Positions 17,034 to 25,457 of a DNA stretch of 64,000 nt are shown in pieces (position 1 is the first letter of the stretch; each line of letters begins with the position of its first letter). The translations under genes were made by a program, and so were the position numbers. Under the pieces are notes generated by a model that had not been told where the DNA came from, did no database searches, and was given only the letters and a program-made list of their open reading frames with translations. This stretch comes from an uncultured Desulfobacter sp. (GTDB lineage: Bacteria > Desulfobacterota > Desulfobacteria > Desulfobacterales > Desulfobacteraceae), in contig NZ_OY761440.1 in NCBI RefSeq assembly GCF_963664415.1, forward strand, positions 620,001 through 684,000. Reading direction: 5' to 3'.

Positions 17034-17242
17034 AACGAGCAAAACTGACATTGGAGTCAGATCCTGTTGAAAATGACCTGACGCAACCAACTGACGTCCC
17101 GCCGGAGACACCGTCCGGTCAAAAGGAAACACTTAAAACGGAACCTAAAGCGCCGGCAAAAAAATCCGGACTTTTCAAAACAGTACTGTTTTTCGGTCTG
17201 ACTATTGCGTCTATCGCTATTTTTAAACGCAAAATATTTTAG
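17027..17242 (+). CDS. Small tail-anchored protein, partner of the ParA-like ATPase
   Basis: 71 residues, not recognised by family. A basic N-terminus (MVKRAKLTLESDP) is followed by a Pro/Lys/Glu-rich, probably disordered stretch (about 15-45). One membrane helix (about 49-64, TVLFFGLTIASIAIF) ends in a KRK cluster. The start overlaps the ParA stop (ATGGTAA), a sign of translational coupling. The design, disordered cytosolic tail plus single anchor, would suit a membrane adaptor or ATPase-stimulating peptide for the ParA protein, since ParA activators often carry a short basic N-terminal peptide. That role is inference. Confidence 0.7.
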   Translation: MVKRAKLTLESDPVENDLTQPTDVPPETPSGQKETLKTEPKAPAKKSGLFKTVLFFGLTIASIAIFKRKIF

Positions 17243-17265
17243 GACCGCAAATGAAAACCAAAGGC

Positions 17266-18288
17266 TTACTTCGCCCGCCCCAATAATGCCTGTAGGGCCG
17301 GACGGCACAGGTTCTCATTTTTTTTAAGAATGCCGGGATTAATGCTGAACTGTTTTTTAAAGGCCCTGGAAAAATGGCTGACATTGATGTACCCAACGGC
17401 ATTGGCAGCTTCAGACACGGAATGGTTTTTCTCCCGGATCAGTGCCCAGGCCTGTTCCATTTTCAATTTCTGAACAAAGGTGAAAATGGTGGAGTTAAAC
17501 GTTCTTTTAAACTCTTTTTTCAAGGTAAATTCATTGAGTCCACAGCGCCTGGCCAATACCGGGATGGTAGGCGGGTCAAGAAAATCTTCCGTCAAAATGG
17601 ACTTTGCATGGGCCAATTGATCTCTAAGGTCAGGCTTTAAAGACAGGTTATTACCCTTTCCGGCACTATGACAGAACAATTCCACCTGGCGGGACAAAAG
17701 TATCATAGCCCGGCTCTGATAAAACAACTCAAGGGCCGGTCCGTTAAGCGGTGGCGGATTCAAGATTTCCAGGGCCGTTTTCCTTAATTCCGGGTCCAGG
17801 GGGTGAGATAAAAATTCCTGCCCACGGAAAAAACGGATCTGTTTTCGCCCTGTGACGTTCGAAATGAGATGGCCCGGAAGATAACGCTGTAAAAGGCGGG
17901 GGTCAATCATCAACTCCACACAGCGTACCGGAAGTGAAGGGTCAATGGTCATTTGGCCCCATGTTTTTTGAAGGGAGCCTATGGTATTTGTGTTGGGCCC
18001 GACATAGTGATCTCTTTGCTTAGAACCGCCCGGGCTGGAAAATGTACTGGAAAAGCGCCCTGAGAGGGTCAGGCAGAAGGTAACAGGGGAGTTGCCTACC
18101 CTGAAATCTATACGGGGATAGTTCGTGGCAGGGCCGGTCATTATGCACAAATAAAGCCCGGGGGCCACCGGTAAAATTTCCGGTAAAAACGCCATATCGT
18201 CAGCCCCTTTTAATTCAAAAAAGAATTCGCCCAACTGACCGGCACCAGGATAGATAAAATCAGATCTCATCTGAATACAAGCGGTCAT
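17266..18288 (-). CDS. AraC-family transcriptional regulator
   Basis: 340 residues. The N-terminal sensor half has the PchR-like frame (ILPVAPGLYLCIM, FRVGNSPVTFCLTLSG). The middle section, RCVELMIDPRLLQRYL, is typical of siderophore regulators. The C-terminal HTH_AraC domain (about 235-325) shows IPVLARRCGLNEFTLKKEFK and VSEAANAVGYINVSHFSRAF. It converges with the ParA pair (stops 23 bases apart). No receptor gene remains next to it, so its target may be one of the broken TonB genes or lie elsewhere. Confidence 0.88.
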   Translation of the reverse strand: MTACIQMRSDFIYPGAGQLGEFFFELKGADDMAFLPEILPVAPGLYLCIMTGPATNYPRIDFRVGNSPVTFCLTLSGRFSSTFSSPGGSKQRDHYVGPNTNTIGSLQKTWGQMTIDPSLPVRCVELMIDPRLLQRYLPGHLISNVTGRKQIRFFRGQEFLSHPLDPELRKTALEILNPPPLNGPALELFYQSRAMILLSRQVELFCHSAGKGNNLSLKPDLRDQLAHAKSILTEDFLDPPTIPVLARRCGLNEFTLKKEFKRTFNSTIFTFVQKLKMEQAWALIREKNHSVSEAANAVGYINVSHFSRAFKKQFSINPGILKKNENLCRPALQALLGRAK

Positions 18289-18598
18289 AAACTGGTCTTC
18301 CTTAAATCTTTTAAATTATGTTCCCGTCAAAATCCGTCAATTATCAACTAAGTAATATCAAAAAATATACATATATCAACAATAAGTTTGTTTCAACTAA
18401 AAAATAGTGGGCGATAATTTAAAATAGCACTTGACATAAACACTGTTTTCACCTAAATATTTAGCCAAGACTAACTTCTATTGTCATAAACCAATCAAAT
18501 AAACCTATTTAATTCAACGTCTAAACCAAGACCAAGGAAGCAGCACCGATTGTACTTGTAATAAAAGTTCACTGTAATCCCCTTGAAGGAGAAAATAG
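18289..18598. other. Divergent intergenic region, AraC / STAS-like gene
   Basis: 310 AT-rich bases between divergent genes. It contains one good sigma70-type promoter reading right (18431-18459). No gene or repeat was seen. Confidence 0.6.
18431..18459 (+). promoter_or_regulatory. Sigma70-type promoter for the STAS-like gene
   Basis: TTGACA (18431-18436), a 17-base spacer and TAAATA (18454-18459). Near-consensus boxes about 140 bases upstream of the start at 18599, leaving a long AT-rich leader. Confidence 0.65.
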
Positions 18599-19018
18599 AT
18601 GGAAAATAATTTTACCATGGAAACCCATAAACAGGATCAAGACCTTTATATTGATATGAAAGGAACCTTTGACGGGGCATCGGCTTTTGCCCTGATTCAT
18701 GAAATCGGAGATGGGCTTTATGATGCAACGAACAATATTCATGTGGAAACCAATGATATCTCAAAGGTTTATCCTTTCGGCAGAGCCATTTTGGCGTATA
18801 ATATGCCTAAAAGATGCAGAAAGTGTGTATACTTCAGCGGTGCCATGGCTGACCAGATTGCCCCTGAGGGCTGCTGCACCATAAAAGACGGGGAGACTCA
18901 ACAGACTTGCCATAAATGCACAGGAGACTGCGAAAACTGCCTATGCAAAAAAGCCAATAAAATCAGTTCTCAAACGGAACATATGTCAGAGTATAAAAGT
19001 GTTGCCCCCCTAAAGTAA
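18599..19018 (+). CDS. STAS-like protein with nine-cysteine C-terminal extension
   Basis: 139 residues, start supported by AAGGAG about seven bases before the ATG. Residues about 10-75 look like the single-domain STAS-like proteins common in deltaproteobacteria (DLYIDMKGTFDGASAFAL, then HVETNDISKVYPFGRAIL), without an obvious phosphorylatable Ser in the usual place. From residue 80 it is Cys-rich: CRKC, GCC, then TCHKC, GDC, ENC and LC, nine Cys in about 50 residues, suggesting a metal or Fe-S binding or redox-sensing tail. Function unknown; a redox- or metal-responsive interaction module is a reasonable guess. Its 3' end overlaps the convergent epmA by nine bases. Confidence 0.75.
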   Translation: MENNFTMETHKQDQDLYIDMKGTFDGASAFALIHEIGDGLYDATNNIHVETNDISKVYPFGRAILAYNMPKRCRKCVYFSGAMADQIAPEGCCTIKDGETQQTCHKCTGDCENCLCKKANKISSQTEHMSEYKSVAPLK

Positions 19019-19921
19019 CTCAGGTGGGAAAGCAACAACCTGTTCAATATCCGGCGCATTGCAGAACAGCATGGCCAGACGATCCATGCCAAGGGCGATA
19101 CCGGCAGCGGGGGGCATCAAGGCAAGGTCGGATAAAAAGGTTTCAGGCATCGGCAGTTTTTTTTTACCATGCTTGATACGCAGTTCGTTTTCCATTTCAA
19201 ACCGTTTCCTCTGAAGCTTGTGGTCGGTCAGTTCCGTGAATCCGTTGGCCAGCTCAATGCCTGCAACATACATCTCAAATCTTTGGGCGATATCCGGTTT
19301 TTCAGGATGAACTGCAGAAAGGCTTGCCATGGATATGGGGTAATCATAAAGGAAACAGGGACGGGATGCGCCTAAATGGGGTTCAATGTCGAAACTGATA
19401 ATCTCATCAAACTGCCCGGTATCAACGGCCTGATTCAAAGAGATGTCTGAAAAGCGTTCAAAGGCCCGGGAAACCGTCATCCGCTGAAAGGTGGCGGCAA
19501 GATCCAGGGACGTGCCTTGATAGACCAGACGGTCCGGTGTTCCCAAGCCCTTTGCAATATGTCGCAAAAGCCCTTGGCACTGATCCATAAGATCTTCGTA
19601 GGTTTGGTGGACGGCATACCACTCAAGCAATGTCAGTTCAGGCAAATGACGATGACCGCGCTCACCTTTACGAAAACATTTGCAGATCTGAAAAATTTTA
19701 TCTGCACCCCGGGCCAAAAGCCGCTTCATGCACTGTTCCGGGGAGGCTTGCAGATATGCACCCTGGGATGTCACCGGGTCAATATGGGCTTCGGGAATGA
19801 CTGATGGGCACCGAACCGGAGTTTCCACCTCGATATAATCCATGGAACGAAAAAAATCCCTTGTCAATTCCATGACAAGGGATCTTTTTTTTAAATTTTC
19901 CAGCAACTGGGAACCGTTCAT
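19010..19921 (-). CDS. epmA: EF-P lysine lysyltransferase (GenX/PoxA)
   Basis: 303 residues, a class II lysyl-tRNA synthetase catalytic core without the anticodon-binding domain, the length expected for EpmA. Motif 2 region is FQICKCFRKGERGHRHLPELTLLEWY. Motif 3 is GIALGMDRLAMLFCN. The substrate-pocket segment ELANGFTELTD is present. EpmA attaches (R)-beta-lysine to elongation factor P so that proline stretches are translated. Its usual partner epmB (lysine 2,3-aminomutase) and efp are not in this window. It is 23 bases downstream of the deacetylase-fold gene and may be co-transcribed with it. Confidence 0.9.
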   Translation of the reverse strand: MNGSQLLENLKKRSLVMELTRDFFRSMDYIEVETPVRCPSVIPEAHIDPVTSQGAYLQASPEQCMKRLLARGADKIFQICKCFRKGERGHRHLPELTLLEWYAVHQTYEDLMDQCQGLLRHIAKGLGTPDRLVYQGTSLDLAATFQRMTVSRAFERFSDISLNQAVDTGQFDEIISFDIEPHLGASRPCFLYDYPISMASLSAVHPEKPDIAQRFEMYVAGIELANGFTELTDHKLQRKRFEMENELRIKHGKKKLPMPETFLSDLALMPPAAGIALGMDRLAMLFCNAPDIEQVVAFPPELL

Positions 19922-19944
19922 CTTTTTTACTTTTCGCCGGGCTG

Positions 19945-21258
19945 TTACTGTTTAACCTCGTATAAATCCTTTGTCCGATCCTGGAGATAGACGCGACGGT
20001 ATTTGGCTTTATCTGCCTGATCATAAAATTCATAGCCCTGTTCCCGGCAGGCTTTACAGGCATTAATGGGGATATGAACCCCCAAAACATGATTGCCCGG
20101 CGTGGCGTCGGAATCCACCTCAAAGCTGCCGCCACAATCCCTGCATACCCGGACCTTTTCCTTCTGCCGCTCAAAAATATTGTCCGTGTCATAAAACACT
20201 TCACGGTGGCGGGTCACAATCTGTCCGGGTTCGCCGGCAGCGTCTCTCATTTCATATCGCTCACTCCAGTAGCGCATGATCTGATCGCAGGTCTGTTTTA
20301 TTTTATCCGTAGTACTCACCGACTGCTTGAGCCTTTCCGGATTGTAATTGGGTTCCACCACACCGGAATAATCAATACCTGCCATGGCAAGGATAATGCC
20401 TAAGTTGACATAAGGCAGGGCACCTTCAATGGCATATCCCCCTTCAAGCACCGCAATGTCCGGTTTAAGCATGGACGTCAGGCGCGCATACCCCTGGGCC
20501 GAAAAATTCATATTGGTCAAAGGGTCTGTGTAGTGGTTGTCCTGACCGGCGGAATTGACCACAAGATCCGGTTTGAATTCCTCAATTACCGGCAGCACAC
20601 AATTTTCAATAACATAGAGATACCCTTCGGTGGAAGTACCCGGGGGGAGCGGGATATTCAAGTTGGACCCCTTGGCATTGGGACCGCCCAGTTCATTTGG
20701 AAAGCCTGTGCCCGGATACATGGTCCGCCCGTCCTGGTGCAAAGAGATAAACAGCACATCTGGGTCATGCCAGAAAATATCATTGGTACCGTCCCCGTGG
20801 TGACAGTCCGTATCAATGACGGCAATACGCTTGACGTGGAACTGGGTACGAATATATTCCACCATCACCGCTTCAATATTGATGTGGCAAAATCCCCGGC
20901 CTCCGTGGGTTACCCGCATGGAATGATGTCCCGGAGGTCTGACCAGTGCAAAACCGTTTTTAACCTCTTTTAGCATAACGGCATCGGCAATGGCCTTGGC
21001 TCCACCTGCAGAGATCAAATGGGATTCGGTTGTAACGCTCTGTTCATCAGGCACACAGAAATGGGCCCTTTGTATATCCTGCGGTGTTACGAGTTCAGGT
21101 TTGTACTCTATGATTTCAGGTACATCAAAAATCCCTTCTTCGGTGACCTGGTCCTGGGTATATAAAAGCCGCTCTTCCCTTTCAGGATGGGTGGGGTCAA
21201 TGGCCCAGTCAAATGCAGGAAAAAAGACCAGCCCTGTTTTATGAGGTGCGTTTAACAT
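19945..21258 (-). CDS. Histone-deacetylase-fold amidohydrolase with C-terminal zinc ribbon
   Basis: 437 residues from the ATG at 21258 with RBS AAAGGGGA; an in-frame ATG 18 codons earlier lacks one. The arginase/deacetylase fold shows the catalytic pair LVRPPGHHS, Zn ligands in DTDCHHGDGT and AGQDNHYTDP, and the active-site Tyr in LEGGY, so it should be a working Zn amidohydrolase of the AcuC/acetylpolyamine amidohydrolase group. After about residue 340 it carries an extra domain with CRDCGG and CKAC, a zinc ribbon not found in ordinary AcuC. It lies ten bases after the hydantoinase gene, so they are an operon. The substrate is an N-acyl or other amide, not identified. Confidence 0.88.
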   Translation of the reverse strand: MLNAPHKTGLVFFPAFDWAIDPTHPEREERLLYTQDQVTEEGIFDVPEIIEYKPELVTPQDIQRAHFCVPDEQSVTTESHLISAGGAKAIADAVMLKEVKNGFALVRPPGHHSMRVTHGGRGFCHINIEAVMVEYIRTQFHVKRIAVIDTDCHHGDGTNDIFWHDPDVLFISLHQDGRTMYPGTGFPNELGGPNAKGSNLNIPLPPGTSTEGYLYVIENCVLPVIEEFKPDLVVNSAGQDNHYTDPLTNMNFSAQGYARLTSMLKPDIAVLEGGYAIEGALPYVNLGIILAMAGIDYSGVVEPNYNPERLKQSVSTTDKIKQTCDQIMRYWSERYEMRDAAGEPGQIVTRHREVFYDTDNIFERQKEKVRVCRDCGGSFEVDSDATPGNHVLGVHIPINACKACREQGYEFYDQADKAKYRRVYLQDRTKDLYEVKQ

Positions 21259-21268
21259 GGTATCCCCT

Positions 21269-22963
21269 TTAAATTTCCAGCGTCTGGTGGTTAAGCATCG
21301 ATTCATACCCATGTATCAGGCCGGGTTTAAGCTGAATTTTTGTCCGAAATATTTTTCCTTTGGGAGAAAAGTTGCGCACAATATTAAATTCCTGGAACTC
21401 CACCACTTCTATCTCGTTGAGATTATCGGGATCAGCTCCTGCATTTTCAGCCTTGTCCTTGAGCAGGCTGTAAGCGGTCTCCTCCAGGTCATCTTTAGAA
21501 AAGGATTTGGAAACAGGCTCCGCAAAATCCTCTTCATGGGCAGTGACAACGCCCTGCTCCGTGTCCGCATTCACCGTGACCTCACAGGTGGTCCTGGCAA
21601 GGGCAGCACCAATGGCGTTTGCCACTGAAGCATAGGGGACGGCTATGGTCTCAAGCTGATACATCTCCTGGATCTTTTTGGCGAAGAATCTGGCCGGCCC
21701 ACCCATGAGAAGGATCGTATCCGGACTGAACTTGTACCCTTCAAGGAAATCATGGACCGTATAAACAGGCTTGGAATTCAAGGTATCTATCATCTCAAAG
21801 GTTTTTTTCAAAATGATATTACAGCAAAGTTTAAATACATGCTCCGCAGCGTCTTTTTCGTTTGTGCCCAGCTCATCGGCAATGGACTTTATACCCTGCC
21901 GGGCCCGGTCCTGGTCGCCTGCTTCCATGAGCCCTAAAACCACCAGGGCATCCGTGGGTGTGGGTATCGATCCGCCAAAGGCCATGGACGGCCCCACACG
22001 GTCGGGTCCCACAGTCAGCATGCCTTTGTCATTGACCCTTAAGGCCGAGTCGCCGCCAATACCTTTGGAAACCGTCCGCAGAGACCGTATCAGACTTCTA
22101 TACCCTCCGCGCTGGATGCCCACCGGCTCAAGCAGCGGAGTCTTATCCACCAGAAATGCAATATCCGTGGTGGTGCCGCCGATATCAAGCACAACGGCAT
22201 CCTGGCCTTCAGGGGCATAGGGAATGGCCCCCATGATACTGGCTGCAGGCCCGGATAAAACCGTCTGGGCCGGAAAATCCATTGAGGCTTCCAATGTCAT
22301 GGTGCCGCCATCCGCTTTGAGAATCTGAATGGGTACGGTAAGCCCCATCTCCTCAAGGGATTGTTCAACGGCCTGGAAAAATTCTTTATGCAATGGGTAT
22401 ACGGCCGCATTCATGTAAGTTGTGGCGATACGCCGGGGAAAATTCAAATTCCCGGAAACATGGTGCCCTAAAAAAATCTGTTTAAACTGCTTATTTAATA
22501 TCCGCTTGATCAAAATTTCATGGGAAGGATTTCTGACACAAAACTTACTAGCAACTCCTACATATTCAATGCCCGCCTTTTTGAGCTTTTCACCCACATC
22601 CTGAATTTCCATCTCATTGATCGACTCGATTTCCCGGCCGCGATGGTTAACGGAACCACCCACAGCGTAGTAGTGATCCCCGGTCCTGAAATTTTCAGGG
22701 TCTACGCCCGGTCCGGCTGAAACAATCATGCCCACCGGTGTCACAGTCTGCTGAACAATGGCGTTTGTGGTCAGGGTGGTGGAGATGACCACCCGCTCAA
22801 TGCATTTGGGATCGACGTCCTCAAGAATCAAGGTAAAACCTGAAAGAACGCTTTTAAACAAATTGTCCGGTTGGGTAGGCACCTTCACATGTTTTTGAAC
22901 ACCCTTTTGGCTGAGAAAAACAACGTCTGTATGTGTGCCCCCGACATCTAATCCTAAAATCAT
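21269..22963 (-). CDS. Hydantoinase/oxoprolinase A-type protein (HyuA-like)
   Basis: 564 residues. The N-terminal actin-like fold has GLDVGGTHTDVVFL. The hydantoinase A core has VVLDIGGTTTDIAFL, the second phosphate-binding loop, and LLMGGPARFF. HyuA proteins use ATP to open cyclic imides or 5-oxoproline. This one is shorter than the usual 650-720 residues, and no HyuB partner follows. Instead a deacetylase-fold amidohydrolase follows after ten bases. I infer a two-step ring-opening then amide-cleavage pathway, but an actin-like chaperone or regulatory role is also possible. The gene diverges from the crotonase at 23152. Confidence 0.88.
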   Translation of the reverse strand: MILGLDVGGTHTDVVFLSQKGVQKHVKVPTQPDNLFKSVLSGFTLILEDVDPKCIERVVISTTLTTNAIVQQTVTPVGMIVSAGPGVDPENFRTGDHYYAVGGSVNHRGREIESINEMEIQDVGEKLKKAGIEYVGVASKFCVRNPSHEILIKRILNKQFKQIFLGHHVSGNLNFPRRIATTYMNAAVYPLHKEFFQAVEQSLEEMGLTVPIQILKADGGTMTLEASMDFPAQTVLSGPAASIMGAIPYAPEGQDAVVLDIGGTTTDIAFLVDKTPLLEPVGIQRGGYRSLIRSLRTVSKGIGGDSALRVNDKGMLTVGPDRVGPSMAFGGSIPTPTDALVVLGLMEAGDQDRARQGIKSIADELGTNEKDAAEHVFKLCCNIILKKTFEMIDTLNSKPVYTVHDFLEGYKFSPDTILLMGGPARFFAKKIQEMYQLETIAVPYASVANAIGAALARTTCEVTVNADTEQGVVTAHEEDFAEPVSKSFSKDDLEETAYSLLKDKAENAGADPDNLNEIEVVEFQEFNIVRNFSPKGKIFRTKIQLKPGLIHGYESMLNHQTLEI

Positions 22964-23151
22964 GGCGTCTTCCTTGGCATAAAGATTTTGCGCCGAAATA
23001 TACGGTATTCAGGAAGCTTGTCAGAAATCGATTGGCTTGTCAATGAAGTTTTAGCCCCTTGAAATATGAAAATATTTAATTTATGTTTCATCAGCAATGT
23101 TCCCTTCTCTGAACTTTCTTCAATGCTATTTTTAGTTAACAGGAGCGTCTA

Positions 23152-23877
23152 TTGGCCGTTATCGAATGGAAAAAACAAAATGGGGTGGCAATCGTTTCGA
23201 TGAACAACGCTGCCAACAGAATGAATAAAATTTTTTCACAGGATTTTAAGCACTGTCTTGACCGGATAGAGTCAGATGCACAAGTCAAATCGATAATCCT
23301 TACGAGTCTGGATGAAAAGAACTTTTCCCAGGGTGTTGATGTGGAATGGATCGGTGAAAAATTCGCTGTAAACCAAGGCCAAGAAGTTATTGACTTCATG
23401 TATGGCATGAATGATGTATTCAAGCGCCTGCTGCTTTTTCCCGTACCTGTAATCGCTGCTATTAACGGTCATGCCTTTGGTAACGGCGCCATTCTAACTT
23501 GCGCCTGCGATTTCAGGTTCATGAGAAAAGACAAAGGGTTCTTTTGTTTTCCCGAGGTGGATATCGGCATTCCTTTTCTGCCCGGCATGATCGCTCTGAT
23601 ACGCAAGGCGCTTCCCGAATACATATTCAATCATATGATGCTGTCCGGTCAGCGGATGACCGCAGTGGACCTTGAACATGCCAATGTGCTTGTCAAAGCC
23701 TGTGAAAACCAGGAAGATTTGATGAAAGAAGCTATGGCATTTGCCACAAATTTTGACAAAAAGCGCGGTATTTTCCGGGAACTGAAAAACCGGGTTCATA
23801 ACCGCGTGATCCGAATAATGGATGAACAGGACCCTGAATATATTGACACGCTCAATCTGTTTGTCGCCGAAGAATAA
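23152..23877 (+). CDS. Enoyl-CoA hydratase/isomerase family protein
   Basis: 241 residues, TTG start with AGGAG six bases upstream. Crotonase fold with the oxyanion-hole segments DEKNFSQGVDVEWI and INGHAFGNGAILTCACD, then FRFMRKDKGFFCFPEVDIGIPF. The pattern GHA-G-GA ... PEVDIGIPFLPGM is that of delta3,delta2-enoyl-CoA isomerases (ECI type) rather than classical hydratases, so a role in unsaturated fatty-acyl-CoA oxidation is likely. It stands alone, diverging from the hydantoinase gene and converging on the LysR gene (four-base gap). Confidence 0.85.
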   Translation: MAVIEWKKQNGVAIVSMNNAANRMNKIFSQDFKHCLDRIESDAQVKSIILTSLDEKNFSQGVDVEWIGEKFAVNQGQEVIDFMYGMNDVFKRLLLFPVPVIAAINGHAFGNGAILTCACDFRFMRKDKGFFCFPEVDIGIPFLPGMIALIRKALPEYIFNHMMLSGQRMTAVDLEHANVLVKACENQEDLMKEAMAFATNFDKKRGIFRELKNRVHNRVIRIMDEQDPEYIDTLNLFVAEE

Positions 23878-23881
23878 AATT

Positions 23882-24778
23882 TCAGGCCAACACTTGGTCC
23901 TTTAAAAATTGGACAAATTTTTCACAAATCGGTGAACGGGTTCTCTTGCGGGACAAGGTCAGATAAAAATGTCTGGACAGGTCAAGATCTTCAACACTCA
24001 AGGCATGCAGGCTGCCCCTGGCCAGTTCCTCGGTTACTGCGATGGTTGAGAGAATGGAGATACCCACATTATTGAGAATGCCTTGAATGACCGAAACCGA
24101 ATTGCCCATAGTCACTGCGGGCTCAAGCCGAGAGACATCAACCCCGGCCTTTTCCATGCTGGCCAAAACAGTTTTCCAGGTACCTGACCCTTGTTCCCTG
24201 GCGATCACCGGTTGGGACAGCAAATCCTTGCAGGTCACGCTTTCCCGATCCGCCCATTCATGACCGGAGGGCACGACAAGTTTCATTTCATCTTCAACCA
24301 GTTTTTCCTGGACAATGTCGGGATCATTGATCTGTGCACCCACCACAGCCAGTTCCAGTTCACCGTCTTTTACCGCCCGGGAAATCTGGCCGGTATCCCC
24401 GACCGTCATATGGATGGATACATCCGGAAAAGCAATTTTAAATGCCCCCATCATCCTGGGCAGGATATACCCGGCCGGAATGGTTGACCCCCCAATGATC
24501 AACTGTCCTTTGGTATGCCCCAAAAAATCCAGCATGGCGGACTGGGTTTCCTGTTTTAAGGCCAACATCCGCTTGGCATAGTCATAGAGGATCGTGCCGG
24601 CCCGGGTAGGCTCTGTCACCTTCCCCAACCTATCCAGCAGGCGACATTGGAAATGCGCCTCCAGCTCTTTGATATGCGTGGACACTGTTGGCTGGGATAG
24701 ATGAATCTGTTCTGACGCTCTGGAAAAACTTTTCTGCTCAACAACAGAAACAAAAATATGAAGTTGCCACAAGTCCAC
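23882..24778 (-). CDS. LysR-family regulator, selenium-metabolism-associated type
   Basis: 298 residues, GTG start behind AAAGGA. N-terminal winged helix (MDLWQLHIFVSVVEQKSFSR, AS.QIHLSQPTVSTHIKELE), then a periplasmic-binding-like effector domain with GQLIIGGSTIPAGYILPRMM, IAREQGSGTW and LSRHFYLTL. This effector pattern is that of the LysR group annotated in anaerobes as selenium-metabolism-associated. The selenium protein YedF lies at 62353 in the same window. Its targets are unknown. Tandem repeats at 24819-24855 lie upstream and may be its own operator. Confidence 0.85.
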   Translation of the reverse strand: MDLWQLHIFVSVVEQKSFSRASEQIHLSQPTVSTHIKELEAHFQCRLLDRLGKVTEPTRAGTILYDYAKRMLALKQETQSAMLDFLGHTKGQLIIGGSTIPAGYILPRMMGAFKIAFPDVSIHMTVGDTGQISRAVKDGELELAVVGAQINDPDIVQEKLVEDEMKLVVPSGHEWADRESVTCKDLLSQPVIAREQGSGTWKTVLASMEKAGVDVSRLEPAVTMGNSVSVIQGILNNVGISILSTIAVTEELARGSLHALSVEDLDLSRHFYLTLSRKRTRSPICEKFVQFLKDQVLA

Positions 24779-24818
24779 GTTGATATATCCTTTAATTTAA
24801 TGGGCATCTAAGATTATT

Positions 24819-24855
24819 GTCTATGCAAATTTGACACGTCTATGCAATTTGACAA
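24819..24855. promoter_or_regulatory. Tandem direct repeat upstream of the LysR gene
   Basis: GTCTATGCAAATTTGACAC (24819-24837) is followed at once by GTCTATGCAATTTGACAA (24838-24855), the same sequence less one A. It lies 41-77 bases upstream of the LysR start, the usual place for an autoregulatory site. Function inferred. Confidence 0.5.
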
Positions 24856-24905
24856 TCTATCACAAAATTTGAAGCGGGTTGCTTCTCAGATAGAACCCGT
24901 TAATA

Positions 24906-25457
24906 TTAATTATAATGATCTTTCCATTTTTTACTTTTCACGAGTGTCTCGAATTTCTCTTTTACCCTGCGCTCCACGGGTCGGGGAACCATATCGGAAA
25001 TGTCCCCGCCATACCGCGCGACCTCTTTGATGATGGACGATGAAGTAAAAATCCAGCGAGATCCTGTCATAAGAAAGACGGACTGGACCTCCCGATTAAG
25101 TTTTCGATTCATCAGTGCCATCTGAAACTCACTTTCAAAATCAGACAATGCGCGCATACCCCGGATAATGGCCACGGCATTTTTCATTCGGGCATATTCC
25201 ACAAGAAGCCCGTCAAAGGTCTCCACCTCAATCCTTGCTGCGTCCAACTCGACCGATGGTTCGTCAAAACATTCCTGAATTATGGAGATACGCTCCTCGG
25301 TAGAAAACAAGGGTGTCCTCTTAGACGAATTATACAATACCCCTACAATCACATGATCAAAAATTTCCTGGGCGCGTCTGATGACATCAAGATGTCCGTT
25401 TGTCAAAGGATCAAAGGAACCAGGGTAAATGGCAATTGTACGTTTTCGGGTAATCAT
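24906..25457 (-). CDS. coaD: Phosphopantetheine adenylyltransferase
   Basis: 183 residues from the ATG at 25457, whose ATGA overlaps the rsmD stop and which has AAGGA five bases before; an ATG two codons earlier would sit on that ribosome site. The nucleotidyltransferase motif is YPGSFDPLTNGHLDVIRRA. Other family segments are RGMRALSDFESEFQMA and SSSIIKEVARYGGDIS. It catalyses the fourth step of coenzyme A synthesis. The last 20 residues (RPVERRVKEKFETLVKSK) extend beyond the usual 160-residue enzyme. Confidence 0.95.
   Translation of the reverse strand: MITRKRTIAIYPGSFDPLTNGHLDVIRRAQEIFDHVIVGVLYNSSKRTPLFSTEERISIIQECFDEPSVELDAARIEVETFDGLLVEYARMKNAVAIIRGMRALSDFESEFQMALMNRKLNREVQSVFLMTGSRWIFTSSSIIKEVARYGGDISDMVPRPVERRVKEKFETLVKSKKWKDHYN

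Noticed and set aside
16401..17242. Plasmid partition locus or integrated plasmid
   Set aside because: No ParB, no iterons, no replication protein nearby; only ParA and a small membrane protein.
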